The notes beneath the pieces were generated by a model. The model saw nothing but the letters and a program-made list of their open reading frames with translations, was not told the DNA's origin and did not search any database. A DNA stretch of 6,219 bases from Flavobacteriaceae bacterium (GTDB lineage: Bacteria; Bacteroidota; Bacteroidia; Flavobacteriales; Flavobacteriaceae), in assembly GCA_023254815.1 (NCBI GenBank), contig JALRKI010000155.1, positions 1 through 6,219 on the forward strand, given 5' to 3'. Both the position numbers and the translations under genes were made by a program. Below, piece by piece: positions 1-6,219 of this stretch (its first letter is position 1; each line of letters opens with the position of its first letter).

Positions 1-735
1 GACAAAAAGTATGGCATAAGAGATTATCGCGGTGGTGGGCGTAGTTCGGCTCGTGAAACAGCCAGCTGGGTGGTTGCTGGGGCAATTGCAAAACAAGTCT
101 GCTCTATGTGTCGATTTAATGCTTTTACTTCGGCAGTGGGAAACATTGAATTGAAAGTTCCATTAGAACAACTGGATTTTAAATTGTCAGAAACGAATGA
201 TGTACGATGTCCAGATTCTAATACTGCAGTCCAAATGGCTCACTTGATAACCGAAGTTAAGAAAAGTGGCGATACCGTTGGGGGAGTGGTGAGTTGTGTC
301 ATTTCAAACGTCCCTGTTGGCTTGGGAGAGCCTGTTTTTCAAAAACTACACGCCGAGCTAGGAAAGGCCATGTTGTCAATCAATGCAGTAAAAGGATTCG
401 AGTATGGTAGTGGATTTGCTGGAACTCAAATGCTAGGATCTGAACACAACGATGTATTCCTTTCCGATGGCAAAACAGCAACGAATTATTCTGGAGGTAT
501 TCAAGGGGGTATTAGTAATGGTATGGATATTTACTTTAGAGTAGCCTTCAAGCCAGTGGCAACGATCATGAAGACTCAAGATACGATTGACCAAACAGGA
601 GCCCAAGCCCTTGTTCAAGGAAAGGGCCGACACGATCCCTGCGTGGTTCCTCGGGCTGTGCCTATAGTAGAAGCAATGGCCGCATTAGTGTTAGCAGATT
701 TTTATTTACTTCAGAAAATTAATGCTGTACGCTAG
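1..735 (+). CDS. aroC: Chorismate synthase, C-terminal part (5' end outside window)
   Basis: Chorismate synthase converts 5-enolpyruvylshikimate-3-phosphate to chorismate, the last common step of aromatic amino acid synthesis. It is a cytosolic tetramer that needs reduced FMN. The frame is open from base 1, so 244 residues are visible of a family length near 350-360; about 110 N-terminal residues are missing. Visible residues 4-20 carry the family signature [17 protein letters not shown]. Residues 162-174 ([13 protein letters not shown]) and 209-221 ([13 protein letters not shown]) are the other strongly conserved blocks, around the FMN and substrate pocket in known structures. GEPVF (109-113) and KGFEYGSGF (131-139) also fit. 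The GTG at base 70 is an internal valine, not a start. The stop is TAG at 733-735. The next gene starts 35 bases later on the same strand and may be co-transcribed. No frameshift or lost motif is seen. Confidence 0.97.
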   Translation, partial: DKKYGIRDYRGGGRSSARETASWVVAGAIAKQVCSMCRFNAFTSAVGNIELKVPLEQLDFKLSETNDVRCPDSNTAVQMAHLITEVKKSGDTVGGVVSCVISNVPVGLGEPVFQKLHAELGKAMLSINAVKGFEYGSGFAGTQMLGSEHNDVFLSDGKTATNYSGGIQGGISNGMDIYFRVAFKPVATIMKTQDTIDQTGAQALVQGKGRHDPCVVPRAVPIVEAMAALVLADFYLLQKINAVR

Positions 736-770
736 CCTTAATAATAATTGAAAAAGATTAAAACATTGAC

Positions 771-2096
771 ATGAAAAAATGGCCCTTACATTGGAAAATT
801 TTACTCGGAATGGTTCTGGGTATAGGATTTGGAATTGCGTTAACTCAAATTGATGGAGGAGTTGATTTTTCTACGAAATTCATCAAACCTTTTGGCGTTA
901 TTTTTGTTAAACTTCTCAAATTGATTGCTATACCTCTGATAGTCGCGTCTTTGATTAAGGGTATTTCAGATTTAAAGAACATTTCTAAGTTTAGAAATAT
1001 TGGTTTGAGAACGATTCTGACATATATCGTTACAACCGTCATTGCTATTTCTATCGGACTGATTTTAGTGAATTTGCTTAAACCAGGTCAGGGAATTGAA
1101 CAAGGAACTATTGACACGCTTACAGCAACCTACGCCAACGATTCTGGCGTTCAATCTAAAATATCTGAAGCTAACAGGCAGCAGTCTAGCGGTCCTTTGC
1201 AATTTATTGAAGACATGGTGCCCGACAATGCCATGGCGGCGATGAGTGACAATTCATTGATGTTACAGGTTATTTTGTTCACCATTTTCTTGGGTATTTC
1301 TATGCTCTTAGTGGGTGAGAAACAAGCCAAGCCTTTGAAAAACATATTTGATTCACTTAATGCGGTAGTTCTTAAGATGGTGGATTTAATCATGCTTTCT
1401 GCACCATATGCAGTTTTTGCCTTGTTGGCAAATGTTGTGGTTTCTAGCGATAATCCAGACTTACTATTTGCCTTGCTCAAGTATGCTGCTGTAGTGCTGA
1501 TTGGCTTGATCTTGGTAATTTCCTTTTATTCTTTTGTCATTTTTGCCTATGTCAAAAAAAGCCCATTCTGGTTTTTATCTCAAATCAGTCCAGCTCAATT
1601 GTTAGCTTTTTCAACCAGCAGCAGCGCCGCTACTTTACCAGTAACTATGGAACGTGTAGAGGAGCACCTCGGTGTTGACAAAGAGGTTTCCAGTTTTGTT
1701 TTGCCAGTTGGGGCTACCATCAACATGGATGGTACGAGCTTATATCAGGCCGTAGCAGCTGTTTTTATTTCTCAAGCTTTAGGTTTTCACCTAGATTTTG
1801 CCGATCAACTGACTATCGTAGTTACCGCCTTATTGGCTTCTATTGGCAGTGCCGCTGTTCCAGGTGCAGGAATGGTAATGCTAGTTATTGTGCTTGAGTC
1901 CATTGGATTTCCTGCCGATAAACTGGCTGTTGGATTGGCTTTGATTTTTGCGGTTGACCGCCCCCTAGACATGTGTCGCACTGTAGTTAATGTTACAGGA
2001 GACGCGGCTGTTTCCCTATTTGTGGCAAAGTCAGTGGGTAAGTTAGGAGAACCTAAGGTTGAAAATTGGGATGAAAATTATGAAGAAGTCAAGTAG
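771..2096 (+). CDS. Dicarboxylate/amino acid:cation symporter (DAACS, SLC1/GltP family)
   Basis: This is a full-length (441 residue) inner-membrane secondary transporter of the glutamate/aspartate/C4-dicarboxylate family, which takes up acidic substrates with Na+ or H+. Hydrophobic helices lie near residues 8-26, 40-62, 80-101, 162-182, 195-222 and 236-261. The transport core follows: serine-rich hairpin HP1 (STSSSAATLPVT, 281-292), NMDGT in TM7 (318-322), hairpin HP2 (ASIGSAAVPGAGMVML, 356-371) and TM8 with D396, D400, R403, T404, N407 and D411. By motif alignment these TM8 residues match GltPh D390, D394, R397, T398, N401 and D405, so both substrate and cation sites look intact. R403 is the residue that pairs with the side-chain carboxylate in acidic-substrate members. 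The exact substrate (glutamate, aspartate, succinate or fumarate) cannot be told. ATG 771 is the only start giving a normal Lys-rich N-terminus; no clear Shine-Dalgarno precedes it. The last 8 bases overlap the convergent DCC gene. Confidence 0.93.
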   Translation: MKKWPLHWKILLGMVLGIGFGIALTQIDGGVDFSTKFIKPFGVIFVKLLKLIAIPLIVASLIKGISDLKNISKFRNIGLRTILTYIVTTVIAISIGLILVNLLKPGQGIEQGTIDTLTATYANDSGVQSKISEANRQQSSGPLQFIEDMVPDNAMAAMSDNSLMLQVILFTIFLGISMLLVGEKQAKPLKNIFDSLNAVVLKMVDLIMLSAPYAVFALLANVVVSSDNPDLLFALLKYAAVVLIGLILVISFYSFVIFAYVKKSPFWFLSQISPAQLLAFSTSSSAATLPVTMERVEEHLGVDKEVSSFVLPVGATINMDGTSLYQAVAAVFISQALGFHLDFADQLTIVVTALLASIGSAAVPGAGMVMLVIVLESIGFPADKLAVGLALIFAVDRPLDMCRTVVNVTGDAAVSLFVAKSVGKLGEPKVENWDENYEEVK

Positions 2097-2496
2097 TCTC
2101 AACGAATCTGTCTTTTTCCTTTGAATTAGGAATTCTGCATTTTTGTCGCTTTCCAAAAATTTTCATGCGATTTTTAGCTACTATGTCGTAGAGAAGGTCA
2201 TTGAGCTTTTTAGGTAAAATCCTTCCGATTAATAAACATGTCCAGATGCCTCCCAAAATGCTGGCGATTTTGAAAATTGCTTCAGATTTCTGAAATATTA
2301 TTGACTTATTTCGATCCAATAATAGCACTGAGTCGCTTTTAATATTTGACAGTAATGGTCGAAATTGTGAGTGAAGGTGAATATGTTGAATGGGGCAAAA
2401 TTGTATCTGTCGACGCTTATCTTGCCTGATGACAAAATTGACTATGTTATTACACAAATTGCAATGTCCGTCAAAAAACAAAATATAGGGACTCAC
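2089..2496 (-). CDS. DCC-family (DUF393) thiol-disulfide oxidoreductase-like protein
   Basis: This 135-residue protein belongs to the DUF393/DCC family (YuxK-like). The family is named for the N-terminal Asp-x-x-Cys-x-x-Cys motif, seen here as FDGHCNLC at residues 8-15 with D9, C12 and C15. The family is predicted to be thioredoxin-like, but its substrates are not established. The second family block is also present: YDIVAKNR (103-110), then FGK (114-116) and C120. Length is normal for the family and there is no signal peptide, so it is probably cytosolic. The start is GTG at 2496-2494 and overlaps the TGA of mutS2 (GTGA), so it is likely made from the mutS2 transcript. No other start lies between this GTG and the motif, and a GGAG-like sequence lies too far upstream to be a convincing ribosome site. 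The TGA stop at 2091-2089 lies inside the end of the convergent symporter gene. A redox function is inferred from the CxxC motif only. Confidence 0.9.
   Translation of the reverse strand: MSPYILFFDGHCNLCNNIVNFVIRQDKRRQIQFCPIQHIHLHSQFRPLLSNIKSDSVLLLDRNKSIIFQKSEAIFKIASILGGIWTCLLIGRILPKKLNDLLYDIVAKNRMKIFGKRQKCRIPNSKEKDRFVETT
2493..2496 (-). other. GTGA stop/start overlap joining mutS2 to the DCC gene
   Basis: Read on the minus strand, bases 2496-2493 are GTGA. The TGA ends mutS2 and the GTG starts the DCC-family gene. Such four-base overlaps usually mean reinitiation by ribosomes that have just finished the upstream gene. The absence of a close Shine-Dalgarno for the downstream gene fits this. 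Coupling is inferred. Confidence 0.75.
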
Positions 2497-4655
2497 GGTT
2501 TAACTGGCTTTACCAACTCCAATTGCTCTATTGAAACTTTGGTTGTGAAAGCACCGTAATTAACCAAGGCTTTTCCTTTTTCAACCGATTCGATTGTGCC
2601 GACGGCCTTACCATCAAATAACCTGACTTCGTCCCCGATCTGTAAAATAGGAGTTGGTTTTTCTACTGATTTGTTGACTTGCTTATGCTTACTCTCTCTG
2701 ATGGTTTTAATTTTATCTTGAACTTCCTTGCTAATTTCAGTTATGGGTTTATTTAGCGCTTTGGGCTTGGAAGCTTGAGATTGTTTCTTTTTTGCATTTT
2801 CAGTCTCTACCAATTGCATCACCTCAGTGATTAATCTTTTTTTTAGTTTGTGTTTGCCATAGCGCTCTCCAATCTGACTAATTTTCTGTCCCAAGTGAAT
2901 TAAACGCTGGTTGTAGTCATATAATTCCTGATAACTCTCTAATTTTTTTTGAATTTTGGCGTTGGTTTCAGCCATTTTATCGGATTCTTTGGATTTTTTC
3001 TTTTGCTCACTCTCTAAAGATTTAGAAATCTTTTCCATCTTTTCGCGCTCTTTTTGCAATTTGACAATGGTCTTGTCGAATCTGATTTTACCACCTTCAA
3101 TTTTCTTTTTAGCCTTATTGATCAAACCGAATGGAATGCCATTTTTTTGTGCAACTTCAAAAGTGAACGAACTGCCTGCCTGACCTGTTATCAGTTTATA
3201 TCTGGGTTCAAGGGTGTTCTCATCAAATTGCATGTTGGCATTGACGAGATTGGGTAATTCATTGGCCAAGAGTTTAAGATTGGCGTAGTGAGTAGTGATT
3301 AAACCCATCGCTTGACGATCGTTAAACTCTTCCAAAAACGCTTCAGCCAAAGCTCCTCCCAATTCTGGATCGGAACCTGTTCCAAACTCGTCAATCAAAA
3401 ACAAGGTTTTAGGATTGCATTTGCTCAAAAACTGTCGCATTTGTTTCAAACGGTAGCTGTATGTGCTCAGGTGGTTCTCTATGGACTGATTGTCGCCAAT
3501 GTCGCTGAGAATACGATCGAAAAAACACATCGTACTGCCTTCTTTTACTGGGACTAAAAATCCGCTCTGTAGCATGAGTTGGAGTAACCCTACCGTTTTG
3601 AGAGTTATGCTTTTGCCTCCAGCATTTGGTCCCGAAATGACTATTATCCGATGTTCCTGATTCATTCTAATGGTCTGAGGATAGGTTGTCAAGCCCTGTT
3701 TCAAATGAGATAAATAGAGTAGTGGATGGTAAGCATCTATCAACTGCAAAGTTTTAGACTCTGAGATATGCGGTAGCACTGCATTGAGCGTTAAAGCCAA
3801 ATTGGCCTTGGCTGAAACCACATCGATGTCAGTTAGGAAAAACTGAAACCGCCTCAGTTCTGGTGCAAATGACCTCATAACAGAGGTTAAAGACTTGAGC
3901 AATCTGATCACTTCTTCTTGTTCTTCAAACTGCAAATTGTGCAACTCCCGATGCATGAGAAATGTAGACTCTGGTTCCATATAGACAATGCTTCCAGTCT
4001 TACTGCTTCCCAATATACTGCCCTTAATTTTTTTGCGGTACATGGCTTTAACGGCCAGTACTCGACGGTTGTCCACAACGGTTTCTCGAATGTCGTCTAA
4101 GAAGTCTAGCTTTTGATAGTGATCAAGTGCCCTTGCAAAGCTGGTGTTAATCTTGCCTTGAACAGATCGGATGTCACGACGCAATTGGGATAACAAAGCA
4201 CTGGCACTGTCTTTGACCACACCAAACTTGTCAATGACTGCGTATACTTCAAGCCCAATAGCTTTATTAGGTTCCATCAGTGAGGCATCTTCGTGCAGAG
4301 AGGGGTAGTAATCTTTAAATTTCCTAAAAAATAATATTAGTGCATTCGCTGTTTCGGCCAAACTGGCCAAATTTCTGAAATCGGAAGTCTCTAGGTAGGT
4401 ATTTTCTATTGACATCATTTTCAGCGCCTTGTTGATGTCTTCAAAGCCATGATTGGGTATGGTGTTGTTGTTGTCGAAACTCGAATGGTACTCGTTGACC
4501 TTATTTAAGGCATGAGAAACGTCTGAAACAAGGGCCATAGGACTGATTTCCAATACTGCTGACCGTCCCAAAGTAGTAACACAGTATCCAGCGCACAATT
4601 GTCTAATCTGGTCGAATTCTAAGTCCTTTAGGGTTCCTGCGCTTACATGCACCAT
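2493..4655 (-). CDS. mutS2: MutS2 family ATPase, Smr domain absent
   Basis: MutS2 is a MutS paralogue outside mismatch repair. It is linked in various bacteria to suppression of recombination and, in Bacillus, to splitting collided ribosomes. The N-terminal start (TLKDLEFDQI, residues 8-17) and the lever/clamp region to about 300 are typical. The ATPase core is complete: Walker A GPNAGGKS (342-349), IGDNQSIENHLSTYS (386-400), Walker B with D422 and E423 in FLIDEFGTGSDP (419-430), and the TTHY switch with H456. A charged Lys/Glu-rich coiled-coil segment covers roughly 510-610, then a Lys-rich linker, then a KOW-like beta domain at about 670-715 (IGDEVRLFDGKAVGTIESVE). The protein ends at 720, while Smr-bearing members run to about 780-800; no LDLR motif or Smr nuclease domain is seen. 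The gene has no frameshift, and the DCC gene starts directly at its stop, so no Smr remnant follows. ATG at 4655-4653 fits the usual family N-terminus. Confidence 0.96.
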   Translation of the reverse strand: MVHVSAGTLKDLEFDQIRQLCAGYCVTTLGRSAVLEISPMALVSDVSHALNKVNEYHSSFDNNNTIPNHGFEDINKALKMMSIENTYLETSDFRNLASLAETANALILFFRKFKDYYPSLHEDASLMEPNKAIGLEVYAVIDKFGVVKDSASALLSQLRRDIRSVQGKINTSFARALDHYQKLDFLDDIRETVVDNRRVLAVKAMYRKKIKGSILGSSKTGSIVYMEPESTFLMHRELHNLQFEEQEEVIRLLKSLTSVMRSFAPELRRFQFFLTDIDVVSAKANLALTLNAVLPHISESKTLQLIDAYHPLLYLSHLKQGLTTYPQTIRMNQEHRIIVISGPNAGGKSITLKTVGLLQLMLQSGFLVPVKEGSTMCFFDRILSDIGDNQSIENHLSTYSYRLKQMRQFLSKCNPKTLFLIDEFGTGSDPELGGALAEAFLEEFNDRQAMGLITTHYANLKLLANELPNLVNANMQFDENTLEPRYKLITGQAGSSFTFEVAQKNGIPFGLINKAKKKIEGGKIRFDKTIVKLQKEREKMEKISKSLESEQKKKSKESDKMAETNAKIQKKLESYQELYDYNQRLIHLGQKISQIGERYGKHKLKKRLITEVMQLVETENAKKKQSQASKPKALNKPITEISKEVQDKIKTIRESKHKQVNKSVEKPTPILQIGDEVRLFDGKAVGTIESVEKGKALVNYGAFTTKVSIEQLELVKPVKP

Positions 4656-4755
4656 ATTACTTGGATTTCGGCAAAGTTAAGGATTAAAACAGTTAGTGAA
4701 TAAAGAGTAATTTTTATGTCTATATTTATACAACCAAATTTCAAAACCTACATTT
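4656..4755. promoter_or_regulatory. Divergent intergenic spacer, mutS2 / small membrane protein
   Basis: This 100-base, very AT-rich spacer is the only divergent intergenic region in the window, so promoters for both the mutS2-DCC unit and the small-protein-ung unit should lie in it. On the minus strand, TAACTTTG at 4679-4672 matches the Bacteroidota -7 consensus TAnnTTTG and would give a leader of about 10 bases before mutS2. The -33 partner is poor: the closest is TTTA about 21 bases upstream. On the plus strand, TATATTTA at 4721-4728 is one base off the -7 consensus, again without a good -33 box. No clear Shine-Dalgarno, operator palindrome or riboswitch-like fold is seen. Promoter placement is inference. 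Confidence 0.4.
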
Positions 4756-4944
4756 ATGTCAACTTCACAATTAAAATTTTTTGCCTTTACAGCTACAGCA
4801 CTCTGCATAGCTGGCGGTTTGATTACAATCTTGGCCTCCCAAAGAGTCATTCATGAAGATTTCATTTGGGCAGGCATTGGGGTGTATTGCATAGGAAAAG
4901 GATTTTTTGTTGGGCCAATGCTCTTGTCTCAAGCAAAAAACTAG
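4756..4944 (+). CDS. Small hypothetical membrane protein, two predicted helices
   Basis: This 62-residue protein is not recognised as a named family. It has a short polar start, a hydrophobic segment at about residues 8-28 (rich in Ala, Ile and Leu, with a GG pair at 20-21), a polar turn SQRVIHEDF at 28-36, and a second hydrophobic Gly-rich segment at about 36-57, ending in a polar SQAKN tail. That pattern suggests a helical hairpin in the inner membrane; Lys48 and Pro54 within the second segment weaken this a little. It opens a plus-strand unit just after the divergent spacer, and ung starts 32 bases after its TAG stop, so the two are probably co-transcribed. Its end overlaps the out-of-frame upstream extension of the ung reading frame. 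Reasons to believe it is coding are the ATG after a promoter-like AT-rich spacer, the ordered hydrophobic pattern and the lack of any competing gene. No function can be assigned. Confidence 0.62.
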   Translation: MSTSQLKFFAFTATALCIAGGLITILASQRVIHEDFIWAGIGVYCIGKGFFVGPMLLSQAKN

Positions 4945-4976
4945 CTCAAGCCCCGATAGTTTTGTTATTTTTGGAT

Positions 4977-5651
4977 ATGGCGATCACATTCCAATTCCCA
5001 CAAAACGATTGGTCAGAATTTTTAAGTACCACTTTGGCAGGGTCCCGTTTTGAAAGACTCCGTCAATTTGTAGGTGATGCTTATAGCGTCTCAACTTGTT
5101 ATCCAAGCTTTACTCAAATCTTTGAAGCTTTTGCTCAATGCAGTTTTGATGAGTTAAAGGTTGTCGTGATCGGCCAAGATCCTTACCATGGAGAGGGCCA
5201 AGCTAACGGCTTGTGTTTTTCTGTAAATCAAGGATTGCCACACCCGCCTTCTTTAAGGAATATTTTCAAAGAATTGGAATCTGACATGTCACTCCCTTAT
5301 CCCGAGAGTGGAGATTTATGTCGTTGGGCCAAGCAAGGTGTATTGCTGCTCAACGCGGTGTTAACAGTCGAAAAGGGAAAGCCTGGAAGTCACCAAAAGC
5401 AAGGATGGGAGGAATTTACTGATCTGGTGATTGAACACATCAATCAACATAAATCGGGGGTCATTTTTTTGTTATGGGGAAGTAGTGCTAAAACGAAAGG
5501 CAGATTCATTGACCGATCGAGACATATTGTTCTCGAATGCGGACATCCCTCTCCAATGAGTGCCAATAGAGGCTATTGGTTTGGCAACAAGCACTTCAGC
5601 CAGGTTAATCATCATCTGAAAATGCAAGGTAAAGTTTCTATAAGGTGGTAA
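4977..5651 (+). CDS. ung: Uracil-DNA glycosylase, family 1
   Basis: Ung removes uracil from DNA, from cytosine deamination or dUMP misincorporation, leaving an abasic site for base-excision repair in the cytosol. The 224-residue protein has every family-1 motif: the water-activating loop GQDPYHGEGQANGLCFSV (66-83) with catalytic D68, Y70 blocking thymine and F81 stacking on uracil; the Pro-rich loop HPPSLRNI (89-96); LLLNAVLTV (123-131) with uracil-reading N126; and the DNA-intercalation loop HPSPMSANRG (190-199) with catalytic H190, followed by FGNKHFSQVN (202-211). These match E. coli D64, Y66, F77, N123 and H187. Length is normal. The frame stays open upstream to an ATG at 4866, but that adds 37 residues lying within the small membrane protein gene and without family character; ATG 4977 gives the expected N-terminus leading to DW and L residues. 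The last 14 bases overlap the convergent phosphorylase gene. Confidence 0.97.
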   Translation: MAITFQFPQNDWSEFLSTTLAGSRFERLRQFVGDAYSVSTCYPSFTQIFEAFAQCSFDELKVVVIGQDPYHGEGQANGLCFSVNQGLPHPPSLRNIFKELESDMSLPYPESGDLCRWAKQGVLLLNAVLTVEKGKPGSHQKQGWEEFTDLVIEHINQHKSGVIFLLWGSSAKTKGRFIDRSRHIVLECGHPSPMSANRGYWFGNKHFSQVNHHLKMQGKVSIRW

Positions 5652-6219
5652 GGATGCCGAGTGTTTTCTCAATCAGGTTGTCAATGGTTCGATCGGGATT
5701 GGAGCTGAATTTTCCATTTTCACGATTGGCTAAAATTGCGTTTAAAGAAATAGCGCGATGTCCCAATAGTTCTGAAAGTCCATAAATGACGGCGGTTTCC
5801 ATTTCAAGGTTCGTCAACCGAAGACCTTGAAACTTAAAGCTTTGGAGGTCTTCATAAAAATAGGGCAGTTGGCTTTTTAGTCTAATTTCCCGACCCTGAG
5901 GACCATAAAAGCCATCGGCTGTAACCGTTATGCCGTGAAAATCCATTCTAGACTCAAAAGCCGCCAATAAATCTGTATTGCCTTGTATTAGAATAGGCTC
6001 AGCGAGACTTTGAGGAAGTCGTCGGTGGGCCTTCAAAGCATTTTCAAATTCTGAGTTTCCTTTCAATCCGATGTAAGACCTCAATAATCCACCTAAATGC
6101 AGGCCGTGAGTAGAGATCAAATGACTGTCTACTTCGATGTCGGCCTGAATTGCGCCAGAGGTTCCAATACGAACGATGTCTAATCTGGTATGAAAATCGG
6201 AAATTTCGCCTGTTGTTAA
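5638..6219 (-). CDS. Nucleoside phosphorylase, uridine-phosphorylase-like (5' end outside window)
   Basis: This enzyme splits a nucleoside with phosphate into free base and (deoxy)ribose-1-phosphate, in cytosolic nucleoside salvage. The frame is open to base 6219, so 193 C-terminal residues are visible of a likely 250-290. The TTG at 6120 is an internal leucine. Visible residues 17-25 (RIGTSGAIQ) are the phosphate-site block of the NP-I (PNP/UDP) family. TADGFYGPQGRE (about 100-111) places Q108 and R110 where E. coli uridine phosphorylase has Q166 and R168, which read uracil. LEMET (138-142) supplies the Glu-Met-Glu ribose-binding motif, and NR (165-166) matches the family NR whose Arg (R223 in E. 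coli) also contacts the base site. These features favour uridine over purine substrates, but specificity is inferred. Its TAG stop (5640-5638) lies inside the end of ung, tail to tail. No frameshift is seen; what lies upstream is unknown. Confidence 0.93.
   Translation of the reverse strand, partial: LTTGEISDFHTRLDIVRIGTSGAIQADIEVDSHLISTHGLHLGGLLRSYIGLKGNSEFENALKAHRRLPQSLAEPILIQGNTDLLAAFESRMDFHGITVTADGFYGPQGREIRLKSQLPYFYEDLQSFKFQGLRLTNLEMETAVIYGLSELLGHRAISLNAILANRENGKFSSNPDRTIDNLIEKTLGILTTL

Noticed and set aside
70..72. GTG as a possible start for the chorismate synthase frame
   Set aside because: The frame is open to base 1, and the strongly conserved [11 protein letters not shown] block lies upstream of it, so this is an internal codon of a truncated gene.
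845..1480. Minus-strand open frames opposite the symporter (845-1042, 1151-1480)
   Set aside because: They are shadows of a membrane protein gene, with no motif and no sensible start context.
2089..2130. Intrinsic terminator suggested by a T-run (ctttttcct, 2111-2119)
   Set aside because: No GC-rich inverted repeat precedes the run, and it lies in the coding end of the DCC gene.
2371..2559. Plus-strand 62-residue open frame across the mutS2/DCC junction
   Set aside because: It is antisense to the start of the DCC gene and the end of mutS2, with no recognisable domain or promoter.
2956..3557. Plus-strand open frames opposite mutS2 (2956-3183, 3054-3257, 3312-3557)
   Set aside because: They are antisense to well-conserved MutS2 sequence, and their composition is explained by the complement of the Lys/Glu-rich coiled coil and ATPase region.
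4866..4976. In-frame upstream extension of ung to an ATG at 4866 (37 extra residues)
   Set aside because: It lies within the small membrane protein gene in another frame, has no family-like sequence, and ATG 4977 gives the normal Ung length and N-terminus.
5472..5672. Minus-strand open frame opposite the 3' part of ung
   Set aside because: It is the complement of the conserved HPSP and HFS motifs of Ung and has no independent support.
6118..6120. TTG as the start of the nucleoside phosphorylase
   Set aside because: The frame continues to the window edge and includes the conserved RIGTSGAIQ phosphate-site block upstream, so the real start is outside.

Overview
This 6.2 kb window is AT-rich chromosomal DNA with tightly packed housekeeping genes, with no gap over 100 bases. 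The set (aroC, an SLC1-type symporter, a DCC-family protein, MutS2, a small membrane protein, ung, a nucleoside phosphorylase) suggests the Bacteroidota, probably a Flavobacteriia or Cytophagia relative. The supporting signs are weak Shine-Dalgarno signals, a TAnnTTTG-like box before mutS2, and protein sequences with a Bacteroidota look. This placement is inference. I see no RNA gene, mobile element, CRISPR array or integration scar.

Layout. Bases 1-735 (+) are the C-terminal two thirds of chorismate synthase (aroC), cut by the left edge. A complete dicarboxylate/amino acid:cation symporter follows 35 bases downstream on the same strand (771-2096). Its stop codon overlaps, tail to tail, a minus-strand pair. 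The upstream member of that pair is mutS2 (4655-2493), and its stop overlaps the GTG start of a DCC/DUF393 redox-like gene (2496-2089) by four bases. A 100-base divergent spacer (4656-4755) separates mutS2 from a plus-strand pair: a 62-residue two-helix membrane protein (4756-4944) and uracil-DNA glycosylase, ung (4977-5651). The end of ung overlaps the end of a minus-strand nucleoside phosphorylase (6219-5638), whose N-terminus lies beyond the right edge.

How the genes relate. MutS2 and Ung diverge from one spacer and both deal with nucleic-acid quality control: MutS2 in recombination control or collided-ribosome rescue, Ung in removing uracil from DNA. The uridine-phosphorylase-like enzyme handles uracil and uridine at the nucleotide-pool level. 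AroC makes the aromatic amino acid precursor, and the symporter probably imports acidic amino acids or C4-dicarboxylates. Nothing ties these into one pathway.

I found no previously undescribed system. The points most worth a second look are a MutS2 that keeps its KOW-like domain but lacks the C-terminal Smr nuclease domain, the coupled mutS2/DCC gene pair, two convergent stop-codon overlaps that leave no room for ordinary terminators, and the unassigned small membrane protein.
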